From assembly GCA_032719365.1 (NCBI GenBank), contig CM064871.1, positions 24,649,566 to 24,713,565 of the forward strand: 64,000 nt of DNA, given 5' to 3'. Positions 24,241 to 36,050 of the stretch are shown piece after piece. Source of the stretch: Prinsepia uniflora (lineage: Eukaryota; Streptophyta; Magnoliopsida; Rosales; Rosaceae). The notes beneath the pieces were generated by a model. It ran no database searches. It was not told the DNA's origin and saw only the letters and a program-made list of their open reading frames with translations. Position 1 is the first letter of the stretch. Each line of letters begins with the position of its first letter. The position numbers were made by a program, and so were the translations under genes.

Positions 24241-27200
24241 TAGTAACAAATCATGATTAATGGGGATTAATCGGTGATTAGTTGGGCGGAATCGGATGAA
24301 CGATGAAAAATGACCGGTTTGCCCCTAGTTGTGGGTAAAACGTTGACTTTTAATTCGAACGGTCAGATGGAGTTTGACCGATGACCGTGACGTAGTTTGG
24401 GACGTCACGAGTTCATAGACAGGTGGCACGTTCGATTCTGACGTTCGTGGTGAAAGTTATGACGTTCGGAAGCCCAAGGGCATTTTTGTAATTTGGACGA
24501 TTAGGAGAAAAATGTTGACTTTTTGTTTGACATTTGATTTTCACACGACCCGATGACCGTTAGGTTCGTCTCGAGGCCCCGAGTACAACGACAGGTGGCA
24601 CGCATGAAACGGACATCGGGTGACCAAGTTACGGGTCACGGATGATGAGGGGCAATTTGGTAATTTGCCAACTGAGGGCATTTTGGTCATTTGCACGGCA
24701 GTTACTGTTCACCACCGTGAAAAACAGAGACTTCTCAACCGTGTTGTGAGTGCTCTGATCATTGCCATTTTTTAATTGAGTAGTGGCTGCGTGGGGTGAT
24801 TTGTTTAAGGTTTTTGAGACAGTGGGTACCACCATTGAGGACTGAAACTGATTGCAGAGCACGGGATGGTTTAAAAATTGCCATGGTTTCTGTGTTTTGG
24901 GAAACAAGTTCCAGAGAGATTCAGTGTGTCTCCCACGGGTTGCTGGCCGCATTGATCGATTAACTGAGTTAGAGGAAGGGAAAAGGTTCATTTCGAATCA
25001 GTTAAGAGTTGTGAGTTGAGAGGAACTGACGGGGAAGAAAAACCAGAGAAATGGAGGGAAAAATCCAGTTTAATTCCTGACGTTTGTTGAACGAAACCGA
25101 GGGCCGTGTTAGCATTCTGAGATCATTACAAACATCACCGTGCAAGAATTGAAGAGGATTGATCACGGTTTGCTCAGGAACTCAAGTTCCAGTTTCTGGA
25201 AAATCACAGTGTTGAGGATGACGACTTCCAGGTGAGTTCTGGTCTAATTGGTTATGCAATTGTGTTCATCAAGGTCCCCTTAAGCTCCTGTCTGAGTTAA
25301 TTTGAAAATGGGGCTAGGTTGGGTGAGTTCCAGACGTCTACCCGTTCGACTGTTCGAGCTTGGGTTGATCGATTTAGGGACAATCGAGGTTAATCAAAGT
25401 CACATAACTGAAATTAATGGACTAGAGAAGATGATAGGATCAAAAATGAAAGGAATTGATTGAGAATTGAAGGCTAATTGGACGGGTTGAACTCACGGGT
25501 TGAGGACCCAAATAGTAGAAGTCGGGTGAAGATGGTTACACTGTAGCAAGAGCGTGGCCTTCACGCGCTGCCACTTTGGGCGGCACGTGACGGCGCGTGA
25601 GACCCAGTTTCCAGTCACGGTCAACTAAAGAATTACTCCTTTCAGGTTATTTAACATTTTTGTCCTTAAGTTCGAGTCTATCGGAGGTCGTTCGAGATAG
25701 TTTTGAGGGTTCGGAAGTTAAGGCCTAAAGTTAAATTATGTCGAAAAATCCTGGAAAATTATGGGACATTAGTATGTTGTTAATCGAGACCTTAGTAACC
25801 ATGAGAAGTGATTTTGCATAGGATTCGAGATTTCTAGAAAATGGCGGAAATTACGGAAACGCGTGCGGCGCGAAACCGAACACTAAGGACGGTGTGTGAG
25901 TGGACGTTCCTTTCAAAATTTAATGCATGCATAAATATTTCTATGATTTCTATGATTATAATTATGAATTGTGATTGAGTTCGATTTCCGTATTTATACG
26001 TAATTTTGCTATACATGCGAGTTGAACGTATTTCGAGAATATGGTTTCGCTTGCGTTTTGATGATGGGTTAATGAATGATTTTATGTGATTTTTGCGTAT
26101 TATGTTTTTAAGATGTTGGATTTCGATTGTGAGTATGGTTTAAGGTTTTGACACGTATTTCGAGAATGTCACGATTTTGCACGTTTTACGAGATTTCAAG
26201 TATGTTGTGATTGTACCGTGATTTTGGTGATTATGATCGTGGTTTTGATGTTTTGATAATGAGATTTGAGAAATGAAGTGATTTCAAGGAATTAAAATGG
26301 ATTTTGAAAAGGGTGCTTTCTGGCTTGATGCTCGGGGCATAAAAGTAACTTTGATTAACGAGATTTCAGTTTTCGGAAATTGAAAGTGGATTCTTGGTTT
26401 GGGTTCGGGATGATGCTTCTGGATGCCGGCTTACGGAATCATTATTGCGAATTCGAATTCGGGAATAAAAGAGGATTTAATAAACTGATTCGGTATGATT
26501 ATACATGCCTAGTGTTTAATGATGATTTGATTATGTTTCGTGAAGTAAGATTTGGGGATTTGAATGTGGAAATTCGGACCATGAGTCCTGTTATGAAAAA
26601 ATGTGTTTTCGAATTGGATTTGGAATTTGGATCACGATGGATCCCGAGTTGTTGTGATTGACAAATGTTTTGGGTTTAAAGACCCGTTGAAAACTGTTTT
26701 GTGTTTAAAGACCCGGGTGCTATTGCTGGAGCACGTTTTGAGTTTAAAGACTCGGTTAATTCATGACGGGGGCGGGCCCGAAATTGGGTTTAAAGACCCG
26801 GATTGAGTTTAAAGACTCGTGAGTTTAAAGACTCGGATATTGTGATACCCCCGAGGCCTATTGATTATGTTTTGAGTTTAAAGACTCGTTGATATCCCCG
26901 GAAGTCCTAATTATGCACATAGTTTTGAGTTTAAAGACTCGGGCGCACTTGATATCCAGCAAAATGATTGACTTGTGATTTGTTGTTAATTTATGATGTT
27001 TCGGTTGGGCAGTGGCCCAGTTTATGTGATTGATGGTTTTGGATCATGTTGTGTATTTGGTTTTGATTCATGGTTTTGGGCTGAGGCCCTGTGTTTATGA
27101 TTGCGGCTAAGACCCGAAGGTTAAGAAAAGGAAAATGATTTTGATTTCATGCACTTTTTTTCTTATGTTAAAAATGTTAACCGATTGCGAAATGATTTTT

Positions 27201-27456
27201 GTATGCATGCTGGTTTTACGTGGAGGGTAGAAACGTTTTCCGTAACTGATTTATTTTTGTCCACTCACACCTTTTGGTTTTTTATTGACCCTTTAGGTCG
27301 TGGCACGCTGATCGTGAGGCAGAGGCATGAGTAAGCACGTATGGCTATCCCTGGTCTGGCAAGTACTGAGGGTAACTTGGGAATTTCAGTCGTCTTGCCA
27401 GGCGGGAACAGGACCGGGCACGGTTAACAATGCCCTATTTGGGGGCGGTCCTATCA
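24241..27456 (+). repeat. Inverted third LTR within element C
   Basis: Reverse-complement match to the outer C LTRs, in plus orientation. About 33 bp are missing at its start: it opens at TAGTAACAAATCATG. It ends ...GGGGGCGGTCCTATCA and is followed by ATTTGGTATCAGAGC, so its 3' boundary and primer site are preserved. Confidence 0.85.
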
Positions 27457-29152
27457 ATTTGGTATCAGAGCACTAGGTTGCTGATTCAGTTGCCACATCA
27501 TGCCTCCGAAGTGTAAGCCTCGTTCGCGACCTGGTAGTAAGACTAGTTGGCGAGAGTGTTTGGGACCTCGTGTTAGATCTCATGTGAGATTGACCCTGGG
27601 TTGAGGGTTAGATGTCGGGTAGTGTACACCAAAAACTGCGATTGTTAGACATAGAACTGCGTGGGTCGCAGGGACGAACGCGACCGGTGGCTGGAAGGCC
27701 GCATAAATGGGCAAACTGTATTATCTCGTAGGCCCTATTGGTCGTATAGAATGTGTTTGGGCACTGGAAATTGCTCGGGGACTGGGTATGTCAGTGATGA
27801 CATGATCGGTTTGGTAGGATATTTGAGTCTGGAGGAGTCGAGATACGGATGTAGGACTCACGATGAGTCAGGATTTTGGGTTAGGAACGTGAGATGAGTC
27901 ATGATAAGGTGTCAAGACTCGAGAAGAGCCGGAAAGGCTGAATGAGGACTGGTTGGCACTTAGGATGCCAAGGACCAGTTTATGGTCAGGTATTGAATGA
28001 GTTAGGAAATATAGCTTGGTTTTGTGGAACGGTGGTCTTGTGGAGATAGCTGATTGTCGTGGGTACTTAGTGTAGTGGTAGTGGTTGAGAATTAGGGAGT
28101 GTTCAGGGAACGTTCATTATCCTGATGTGTATTGTCAGAATCGTGGTACCCATGGTTGCGGGGTACGAGTGATGATGCGGGATCGTCGCTCGTATGAGCG
28201 GAGATCCAGGGCTACCCACTTTGCACACGGTGTGCTAGTGTGGATGTTTGTATGTTGGTGCTGGTACTAGCGCTGATGCTAGTGTCAGTGAGTGAGATTG
28301 TGTTGAGCCACGAGTTGGGGTGTGACTCTGTCACAATGAGCGTGCGTTGGTATTTGAGATTCAGTAGTGGTTGACTCATGGACTGGATAGGATCCAACGG
28401 AGATTGTGAGGTATTGGGATAAGTCCCAACAGTGATGAGGTGATAAGAGATTAGTGGATAAACGGTATGTTTGAGACATGAGGAATCTTGGGACGACGTT
28501 CCCTATGTCATAAGAGTTGGAGGATTTGGGGAGTTGTTGTCAGCTCCGAGACTGGTGTGACCATGCGTTCCTTATATTCCCAGAAGGTACAATGAATTAC
28601 TGAATAGGAAAAGATGAGGAAAATCATTGGTGATTGGTATTCGGAAGTCATCGGGGTTGACTTCTTATTCTCTGCCCTGGCAGATGTTGATCGCGGATAC
28701 CAGTACGATGAGCGTGTATTGGGTGGTGGACACATGTGTGTTTCGGGATCATCGGGTGGAGTTGCGTTCCTCGAGGTTGGGGTAAACGGGATTCCCATTT
28801 TCTGCTGGGTAGCAGACGATGTTGGGTATTTGGTATGGTGGGTGCAGTGAGTTGTGTTCGCACTCACATAGGATGGATGTTGATGACATCGTATTAGATC
28901 ATCCTTGGTCCCTCCTAGGTGGGGTGACAAGGATCGGTGTGAGGTAAATGGAGGGGGATCCACAGAGTGGATGTGTTACGTTGTTGAGTAAAGGATTCGA
29001 TGTGAAAATAGTTGGGGGGTGTTGTGTGGTTGACAAGAATTCTAGAGGGTGTAAGACCCTGCGATCAGGTTCCAGGTGGATCGCTAGCTGTGAACATGTG
29101 TGGATCCTAGGTGGATCTGGATTATGATGTTGTGGACCTTAGACGTGGTGAA
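27457..29152 (+). other. 5' internal region attached to the inverted LTR
   Basis: Begins with the primer site TGGTATCAGAGC (27460-27471). A short open frame starting ATGCCTCCGAAGTG (27500) looks like the N-terminus of a gag gene (M-P-P-K-...-R-S-R-P-G) but stops after about 35 codons. The rest is non-coding and parallels the internal region of A up to about A position 7080. Cassandra interrupts the very end of it. Confidence 0.65.
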
Positions 29153-30363
29153 TGTCACGACCCGACCCATCTAACACAATATTGTCCGCTTTGGGCCCTG
29201 CCCTCACGGTTTTGTTTTCGGGAGCTCACGTGCAACTTCCCAGTAGGTCACCCATCATGGGATTACACCAGCCTCAACTCGCTTAACTTTGGGGTTCCAA
29301 TCCCCCCCAAAGCCACTGAGCTCCCAAAAGGCCTTGTGTTAGATAGATACGTGTCCACACATATAAGGTACTTCACCTTTCCCTCCCCGAGCGATGTGGG
29401 ATCGTTCACCGATCTTACCTTTCCAAGCTCACAGGTCTTGCTCACCGATCTTGCTTCTCAAGCTCACGGGTCTTGCTCACCGTTATTGCTTCCAAGACCG
29501 GGTCTTACAATCCACCCCCCTTGGGGCCTAGCGTCCTCGCTGGCACATTTCCGGTCAGGGTCCAGCTCTGATACCATTCTGTCACGACCCGACCCATCGA
29601 ACACAATATTGTCCGCTTTGGGCCCAGCCCTCACGGTTTTGTTTTCGGGAGCTCACGTGCAACTTCCCAGTAGGTCACCCATCATGGGATTACACCAGCC
29701 TCAACTCGCTTAACTTTGGGGTTCCAATCCCCCCCAAAGCCACTGAGCTCCCAAAAGGCCTTGTGTTAGATAGATACGTGTCCACACATATAAGGTACTT
29801 CACCTTTCCCTCCCCGAGCGATGTGGGATCGTTCACCGATCTTACCTTTCCAAGCTCACAGGTCTTGCTCACCGATCTTGCTTCTCAAGCTCACGGGTCT
29901 TGCTCACCGTTATTGCTTCCAAGACCGGGTCTTACAATCCACCCCCCTTGGGGCCTAGCGTCCCCGCTGGCACATTTCCGGTCAGGGTCCAGCTCTGATA
30001 CCATTCTGTCACGACCCGACCCATCTAACACAATATTGTCCGCTTTGGGCCCAGCCCTCACGGTTTTGTTTTCGGGAGCTCACGTGCAACTTCCCAGTAA
30101 GTCACCCATCATGGGATTACACCAGCCTCAACTCGCTTAACTTTGGGGTTCCAATCCCCCCCAAAGCCACTGAGCTCCCAAAAGGCCTTGTGTTAGATAG
30201 ATACGTGTCCACACATATAAGGTACTTCACCTTTCCCTCCCCGAGCGATGTGGGATCGTTCACCGATCTTACCTTTCCAAGCTCACGGGTCTTGCTCACC
30301 GATTTTGCTTCTCAAGCTCACGGGTCTTGCTCACCGTTATTGCTTCCAAGACCGGGTCTTACA
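29153..30363 (-). mobile_element. Cassandra TRIM with three LTRs and two internal domains
   Basis: Three 357-bp LTRs (29153-29509, 29580-29936, 30007-30363) alternate with two 70-bp internal domains. The whole is flanked by GTGAA (29148-29152, 30364-30368). On the minus strand the LTR runs TGTAAGACCCGG...GGTCGTGACA. The internal domain begins with TGGTATCAGAGC (initiator tRNA-Met primer site) and ends at a purine-rich GGGGGGTGGAT. Each LTR carries a 5S-rRNA-like segment. Cassandra is a known family of small non-autonomous elements with 5S-derived LTRs. Three LTRs instead of two is the tandem form expected from unequal recombination. Confidence 0.9.
29231..29300 (-). other. 5S rRNA-like segment in Cassandra LTR (first of three)
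   Basis: On the minus strand AAAGTTAAGCGAG and, further on, GATGGGTGACCTACTGGG correspond to the internal promoter and 3' half of plant 5S rRNA. The same segment is at about 29658-29727 and 30085-30154. It is diverged from functional 5S and is not called as an rRNA gene. Confidence 0.75.
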
Positions 30364-30370
30364 GTGAAAT

Positions 30371-33300
30371 TGACAGGACCGCCCCCAAATAGGGCATTGT
30401 TAACTGTGTCTAGTCCTGCTCCTGCCTGGCAAGACGACTGAAATTCCCAAGTTACCCTCAGTACTTGCCAGACCAGGGATAGCCACACGTGCTTACTCTT
30501 GCCTCCGCCTCACGATCAGCGCGCCACGACCTGTAGGGTCAATAAAAAACCAAAAGGTGTGAGTGGACAAAAATAAATCAGTTTATAAAACAGTTACGGA
30601 AAACGTTTCTACCCTCCACATAAAACCAATGCATGCATACAAAAATCATTTCGCAATCGGTTAACATTTTTAACATAAGAAAAACAGTGCATGAAATCAA
30701 AATCATTTTCCTTTTCTTAACCTTCGGGTCTTAGCCGCAATCATAAACACATGGCCTCAGTCCAAAACCATGAATCAAAACCATGAATCAAAACCAAATA
30801 CACAACATGATCCAAAACCATCAACCACATAAACCGGGCCACTACCCAACCGAAACATCAGAAATTAACAAAAAATCACAAGTCAATCATTTTGTTGGAT
30901 ATCAAGTGCTCCCGAGTCTTTAAACTCAAAACCATGCGCATAATTAGGCCTTCCCGGGATATCAACGAGTCTTTAAACTCAAAACATAATCAATAGGCCT
31001 CGGGGGTATCACAATATCCGAGTCTTTAAACTCACGAGTCTTTAAACTCAATCCAGGTCTTTAAACCCAATTTCGGGCCCGCCCCCGTCATCTATTAACC
31101 GAGTCATTAAACTCAAAACGTGCTCCAACAATAACACCCGGGTCTTTAAACCCAAAACAGTTTTCAACGGGTCTTTAAACCGAAAACATTTGTCAATCAC
31201 AACAACTCGGGATCCATCGTGATCCAAATTCCAAATCCAATTCAAAAACACATTTTGTCATAACAGGACTCATGGTCCAAATTTCCACATTCAAATCCCC
31301 AAATCTTACTTCACGAAACATAATCAAATCATCATTAAACACGGGGCATGTATAATCATACCGAATCACTTTATTAAATCCTCTTTTATTCCCGAATTCG
31401 AATTCGCAATAATGATTCCGTAAGCCGGCATCCGGAAGCATCATCCCGAACACAAACCAAGAATCCACTTTCAATTTCCGAAAACTGAAATCTCGTTAAT
31501 CAAAGTTACTTTTATGCCCCGAGCATCAAGCCCGAAAGCTCCCTTTTCAAAATCCATTTTAATTCCTTGAAATCACTTCATTTCTCAAATCTCATTATCA
31601 AAACATCAAAACCACGATCATAATCACCAAAATCACGGTCCAATCACAACATACTTGAAATCTCGTAAAACGTGCAAAACCGTGACATTCTCGAAATACG
31701 TGTCAAACCTGTAAACCATACTCACAATCGAAATCCAACATCTTAAAAACATAATACGCACAAATCACATAAAATCATTCTTTAACCCATCATCAAAACC
31801 CAAGCGAAATCATATTCTCGAAATACGTGCAACTCGCATGTATAGCAAAATTACGTATAAATACAGAAATCGAACTCAATCACAATTCAGAATTATAATC
31901 ATAGAAATCATAGAATTATTTATGCATGCATTAAATTTTGAAAGCAACGTCCACTCACACACCGTCCTTAGTGCTCGGTTTCGCGCCGCACGCGTTTTTT
32001 GTAATTTCCGCCATTTTCTAGAAATCTCGAATCCTATCCAAAATCACTTCTCAGGGTTACTAAGGTCTCGATTAACAATATACTAATGTCCCATAATTTT
32101 CCGGGATTTTTCGACATAATTTAACTTAAGGCCTTAACTTCCGAACCCTCAAAACTATCCCGAACGACCTCCGATCGACTCGAACTTAAGGACAAAAATG
32201 TTAAATAACCTGAAAGGAGTAATTCTCTAGTTGACCGTGATTGGAAACTGGGTCTCACGCGCCGTCACACGCCGCCCAAAGTGGCTACTCGTGAAGGCCA
32301 CGCGCTTGCTACAGTGACACTGCTACAGTGTCACCATCTTCACCCGACTTCTGCTATTCGGGTCCTCAACCCGTGAGTTCAACCCGTCCAATTAGCCTTC
32401 AATTCTCAATCAATTCCTTTCATTTTTGATCCTATCATCTTCCTAATCCATTAATTTCAGTTCTGTGACCTTGATTAACCTCGACTGTCCCTAAATCGAT
32501 CAACCCAAGCTCGAACAGTCGAACGGGTAGACGTCTGGAACTCACCCAACCTAGCCCCATTTTCAAATTAACTCAGACAGGAGCTTAAGGGGACCTAGAT
32601 GAACACAATTGCACAACCAATTAGACCAGAACTCACCTGGAAGTCGTCGTCCTCAACACTGTGATTTTCCAGAAACTGGAACTTGAGTTCCTGAGCAAAC
32701 TGTGATCAATCCTCTTCAATTCTTGCACGGTGATGTTTGTAATGATCTCAGAATGCTAACACGGCCCTCGGTTTCGTTCAACAAACGTCAGGAATTAAAC
32801 TGTATTTTTCCCTCCATTTCTCTGGTTTTTCTTCCCCGTCAGTTCCTCTCAACTTACAGCTCTCAACTGATTCGAAATGAACCTTCTCCCTTCCTCTAAC
32901 TCAGTTAATCGATCAATGCGGCCAGCAACCCGTGGGAGACACACTGAATCTCTCTGGAACTTGTTTCCCGCAACACAGAAACCATGGCAATTTTTAAACC
33001 AACCCGTGCTCTGCAATCAGTTTTAGTCCTCAATGGTGCTACCCACTGTCTCAAAAACCTTAAACAAATCACCCCACGCAGCCACTACTCAATTAAACAA
33101 TGGCAATGATTAGAGCACTCACAACATGGTTGTGCAGTCTCTGTTTTTCACGGTGGTGAACATTAATCGCCGTGCAAATGACCAAAATGCCCTCAGTTGG
33201 CAAATTACCAAGTTGCCCCTCATCATCCGTGACCCGTAACTTGGTCACCCGATGTCCGTTTCATGCGTGCCGCCTGTCGTTGTACTCGGAGCCTCGAGAC

Positions 33301-33660
33301 GAACCTAACGGTCTTCGGGTCATGTGAAAATCAAATGTCAAACAAAAAGTCAACATTTTCCCCCTAATCGTCCAAATTACGGAAATGCCTTTGGGCTTCC
33401 GAACGTCATAACTTTCACCACGAACGTCGGAATCGAACGTGCCACCTGTCTATGAACTCGTGACGCCCCAAACTACATCACGGTCATCGGTCAAACTTCA
33501 TTTGACCGCCCGAATTAAAAGTCAACGTTTTACCCACAACCAGGGGCAAAACAGTCATTTTGCATCGTTCGTCCGATTCCACCCAACTAATCACCGATTA
33601 ACCCCCATTAATCATGATTAGTTACTAATCTAATCCCGAATTCCTGGATGGGTCGTTACA
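30371..33660 (-). repeat. Right LTR of element C
   Basis: Starts TGACAGGACCGCC, ends GGATGGGTCGTTACA, and resembles the left LTR throughout, including the palindrome series (30912-31190). The four bases before it (AAAT) match the spacer that lies between primer site and LTR in the intact junction at 27457-27459, but the primer site itself is gone. Confidence 0.85.
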
Positions 33661-33665
33661 CGGCA

Positions 33666-34810
33666 AGTATTTCGAGGTAATCCCGTATTTACACGCTTTT
33701 CGAGGATCTCGAGTTTATGCTATGTCTATGTGATTGTGAGTCTAATTATGGTTCTATGGCATGATTTCGATTTTGGAAAGATGAACTAGGGTACGAGACC
33801 CATTTGAATTATGTAATCAGGCCAGGGGCCGAGTTGGTTTACGAAATCGGGCTGAGACCCTTTTGAGTTCTGTGATCGGGCCGGGGGCCCAGTGGTTTAC
33901 AAAATCGGGCATGAGGCCCAGTTGAGTTATATAAAAGTGATTTCGGGTCTGGGACCCTATGTTTCATAGACGTGATTTCGGGTCGGGGACCCTAAATAAT
34001 TGTTGATGTTTTATGGAGATTTCGGGCAAAGCCCATTGAGATGTTTTGAAATGACTTTGTAAAACTATTTTCCATATACCATCTTGATACGAGTATATGT
34101 GATGGTCTCCTGCAGGTGTCTGGGACACTGGGGAAGTCACGGTGCATTGCCTGCGTGGGGTCATTATACGGAGCTATTAGACCGTATGGTAACTCAGGAG
34201 CAGGAATGTTATGATTGGACGTTTGGCACGTCAGACATCTGAGATGTCAGAGATATTGACCCAGAGAGACCCCGGGTGGCACGCGTTTCTTATTACCGTG
34301 AGATATGACGTCTGGGACGTCAAGCGTCTAGGACGCTAGGCATCTGGGATGCCGATGATGGTTATGTGGTAAATATGGACTATGGGATCTATAAAATGGT
34401 TTTTGGTTGGATTTGTGTTCTTGAATTTGGGCAGTGGCCCACCTGGTTTTGGAGTTACGGTTTTTGGGTTACGACCCTAATGGTTTATTTGAATAAATGT
34501 TTTGAATTACTTATTTTCGATGCATGCATACTTTTTAGTGAAGGACATAAATGTCTTTATAAAATGTGTTTTTATGAACTTATTGATTTTCGTCCACTCA
34601 TAGTTCTTAATGGTTTTAATGTTCTTCAGGTTGATCATGGATGCGGGCTGTAGCAGAGACCGAGACATCGCACTCCTCCACCGTTCCTGGCGCGCTCTGA
34701 GAGCCCTGTATGGGCTAAGGTATGTATTATCCCTTGTCTGACACTCCGTGTCAGACGGGAGCATGTCACATTCCACGTTAATCCCGGGGGGATTGGGATG
34801 GGTTGTGTTT
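33666..34810 (+). repeat. 3' LTR of element A, last piece
   Basis: Continues the LTR of A from AGTATTTCGAGGTAATCCCG to its end, GGGATTGGGATGGGTTGTGTTT. The terminal CA expected for an LTR is TT here, but the following GTTTT duplicates the left flank, which fixes the end. It contains two hairpin runs (about 33790-34030 and 34218-34353). Confidence 0.85.
34218..34353 (+). other. Run of hairpins with different stems in LTR A
   Basis: Five consecutive interrupted palindromes: GACGT-TTGGC-ACGTC, GACATC-TGA-GATGTC (34234-34248), GACGTC-TGG-GACGTC (34307-34321), AGCGTC-TAG-GACGCT (34323-34337) and GGCATC-TGG-GATGCC (34339-34353). The 6-bp stems differ while the 3-nt loop stays close to TGG. The counterpart in LTR G is at 54249-54370. 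Confidence 0.8.
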
Positions 34811-34815
34811 GTTTT

Positions 34816-35153
34816 TGAATTACCTTTAGAGGTGAGTGAGTCCTTATATTTATAGTGAAACCTTGAGTGTCACCGAAACTTCTGATTGGTTGAAGGAGAT
34901 AGCGTTTAATAGGTAATTTTACCGAGAGAAATCACTATTATTTAAGTATATAAATAATAATAAATAATTCGTGGAGAGATTATTTATTATTAACATTAAT
35001 TTGATTAATTAATATATTTAATTGATAAATATATTAAATTAATGCGGAGATCATGTGATGCCGTCATCGCTTATACCAAGGGTAATATCGACATTATAAG
35101 AGATATGGGCCACGTCGCAGCTCCGTAATTTTCCGGTGATTTATAGTTCCACA
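34816..35153 (-). mobile_element. Outer part of the gypsy (Tat/Athila-like) LTR, with TATA box
   Basis: The minus-strand LTR begins TGTGGAACTATAAATC at 35153 and runs down to 34816, where it joins the piece at 2335-2163 across element A. Total LTR length is about 510 bp. A promoter-like CACTATAAATATAAGG lies on the minus strand near 34843-34860. Its outer end coincides exactly with the left limit of homology between the two ELIP duplication units, so it inserted within an originally longer duplication. Confidence 0.6.
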
Positions 35154-35871
35154 ACTACCCATCCAAAACATCAAAAAAGTGTAAAACAACACATTAGATG
35201 ACCATTCATTGAATTGCAAAAAAATTATATAATAACAAACAACTAAACTAACATGTTGCCAAGCGAATGATTACTATGTGAGCAACAACAGATAATTTGT
35301 AAGATGAACCAACTTTAATATGAGGTAGGAAAAAACAGCAGATAACTAGACTAAAACAATAAGAAAATAGCACCAAATTGAAAATTAATGTGACTAAGGA
35401 AGCATCATCAATAGACCAGAACAAAAACAAAATGAAAGCTAGCTTTGACATGTGAAGGAAAGCTAGTTAATTGAAGATATCAAAGCTATATGGGAAAAAG
35501 CAAGATTTCATAAATACAAACCAAAATCACAAACAACACAATCAACAAGAAAGATTTATATCTTAGCCGATAGATTTCATGAACATATTCTAGTAAATAA
35601 CTAAATGAAGATTGAATTTTTGTTACCATTTTTATAACAGTTATGAAATAAAAATTACGAAAATCCCTAATTATCAAAATCCAGAACTAAAACTAATTGA
35701 GGAAGATAAAATTGTAAAATGCCTTAAAGAAATTGAGAAGACCCTACGCATACACAACATATACACCAGACAATAAACTTCAATTATAGTGAAATTGAAG
35801 ACAATAACTTCAACTAAATTAAATTCCATTTCATGCTTTTCATATATATCAAATTGAGAAACACGCATAAA

Positions 35872-36050
35872 TCAAATCAAACCTAACACCTTACCCATTG
35901 AAGATGAAGGAGATGGATGATGTGGTAGCGAAGAGCAAAGAAATAAAAAGAAAACAAAGATGGAAGAGATGGATGGAGGAGACAGATGAAGACTGTGGTC
36001 GACTATGTGTTCGCGAATAAAGAAGAAAATGGAAAAAAAAATATTATGAG
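35872..36050 (-). other. Possible divergent 5' leader exon and splice donor
   Basis: On the minus strand a pyrimidine-rich leader with CATCTCCTTCATC is followed by ATGGGTAAGGTG and then a long T-rich intron-like stretch down to about 35154. An ATGG|GTAAGG arrangement is typical of plant genes whose first intron falls right after the start codon. The segment is kept in copy 2 (49900-50050). No downstream exon is recognisable, since the gypsy LTR cuts the region off. The identity of any gene is unknown. Confidence 0.25.

Larger units (their letters stand above)
19891..33660 (-). mobile_element. LARD-like element C, rearranged, with three LTRs and a nested Cassandra
   Basis: Flanked by CGGCA (19886-19890, 33661-33665). 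The outer LTRs are both in minus orientation (19891-23153 and 30371-33660). Between them lie a minus-oriented PPT-side internal piece, then a plus-oriented LTR (24241-27456) with a plus-oriented primer site and 5' internal region. The primer site expected next to the right LTR is missing. So this is not a simple element: either one relative inserted in the opposite orientation and a deletion followed, or the 5' half was inverted with an extra LTR gained. This LTR subfamily starts TGACAGGACCGCCCCC on the plus strand and differs from the A/B/G type. Confidence 0.82.
2336..34810 (+). mobile_element. LARD-like LTR retrotransposon A (with nested B, C, E and Cassandra)
   Basis: The full insertion is flanked by the 5-bp duplication GTTTT (2331-2335 and 34811-34815). 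The 5' LTR is whole. The 3' LTR is split into three pieces by B and C. Without the nested DNA the element is about 9.2 kb: a 2.7-kb LTR, a 3.6-kb internal region and a ~2.8-kb LTR. There is a primer site for initiator tRNA-Met (5047-5058) and a polypurine tract (8648-8660), but no gag, protease, RT or integrase reading frame. This matches a LARD, a large non-autonomous LTR retrotransposon that would need enzymes from another element. Neither terminus is perfect: the 3' LTR begins GGTAACG instead of TGTAACG, and the outer end reads TGTTT instead of TGTCA. Confidence 0.85.

Noticed and set aside
29231..29300. 5S rRNA gene
   Set aside because: Only the 3' half is 5S-like, it is diverged, and it sits in a Cassandra LTR with retrotransposon primer site and TSD.
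29111..29713. A 200-codon frame over Cassandra and its repeats at 29763-30140 and 30190-30441
   Set aside because: It is antisense to Cassandra, and its 'protein' is only the translated LTR and internal domain, repeated because the LTRs are.
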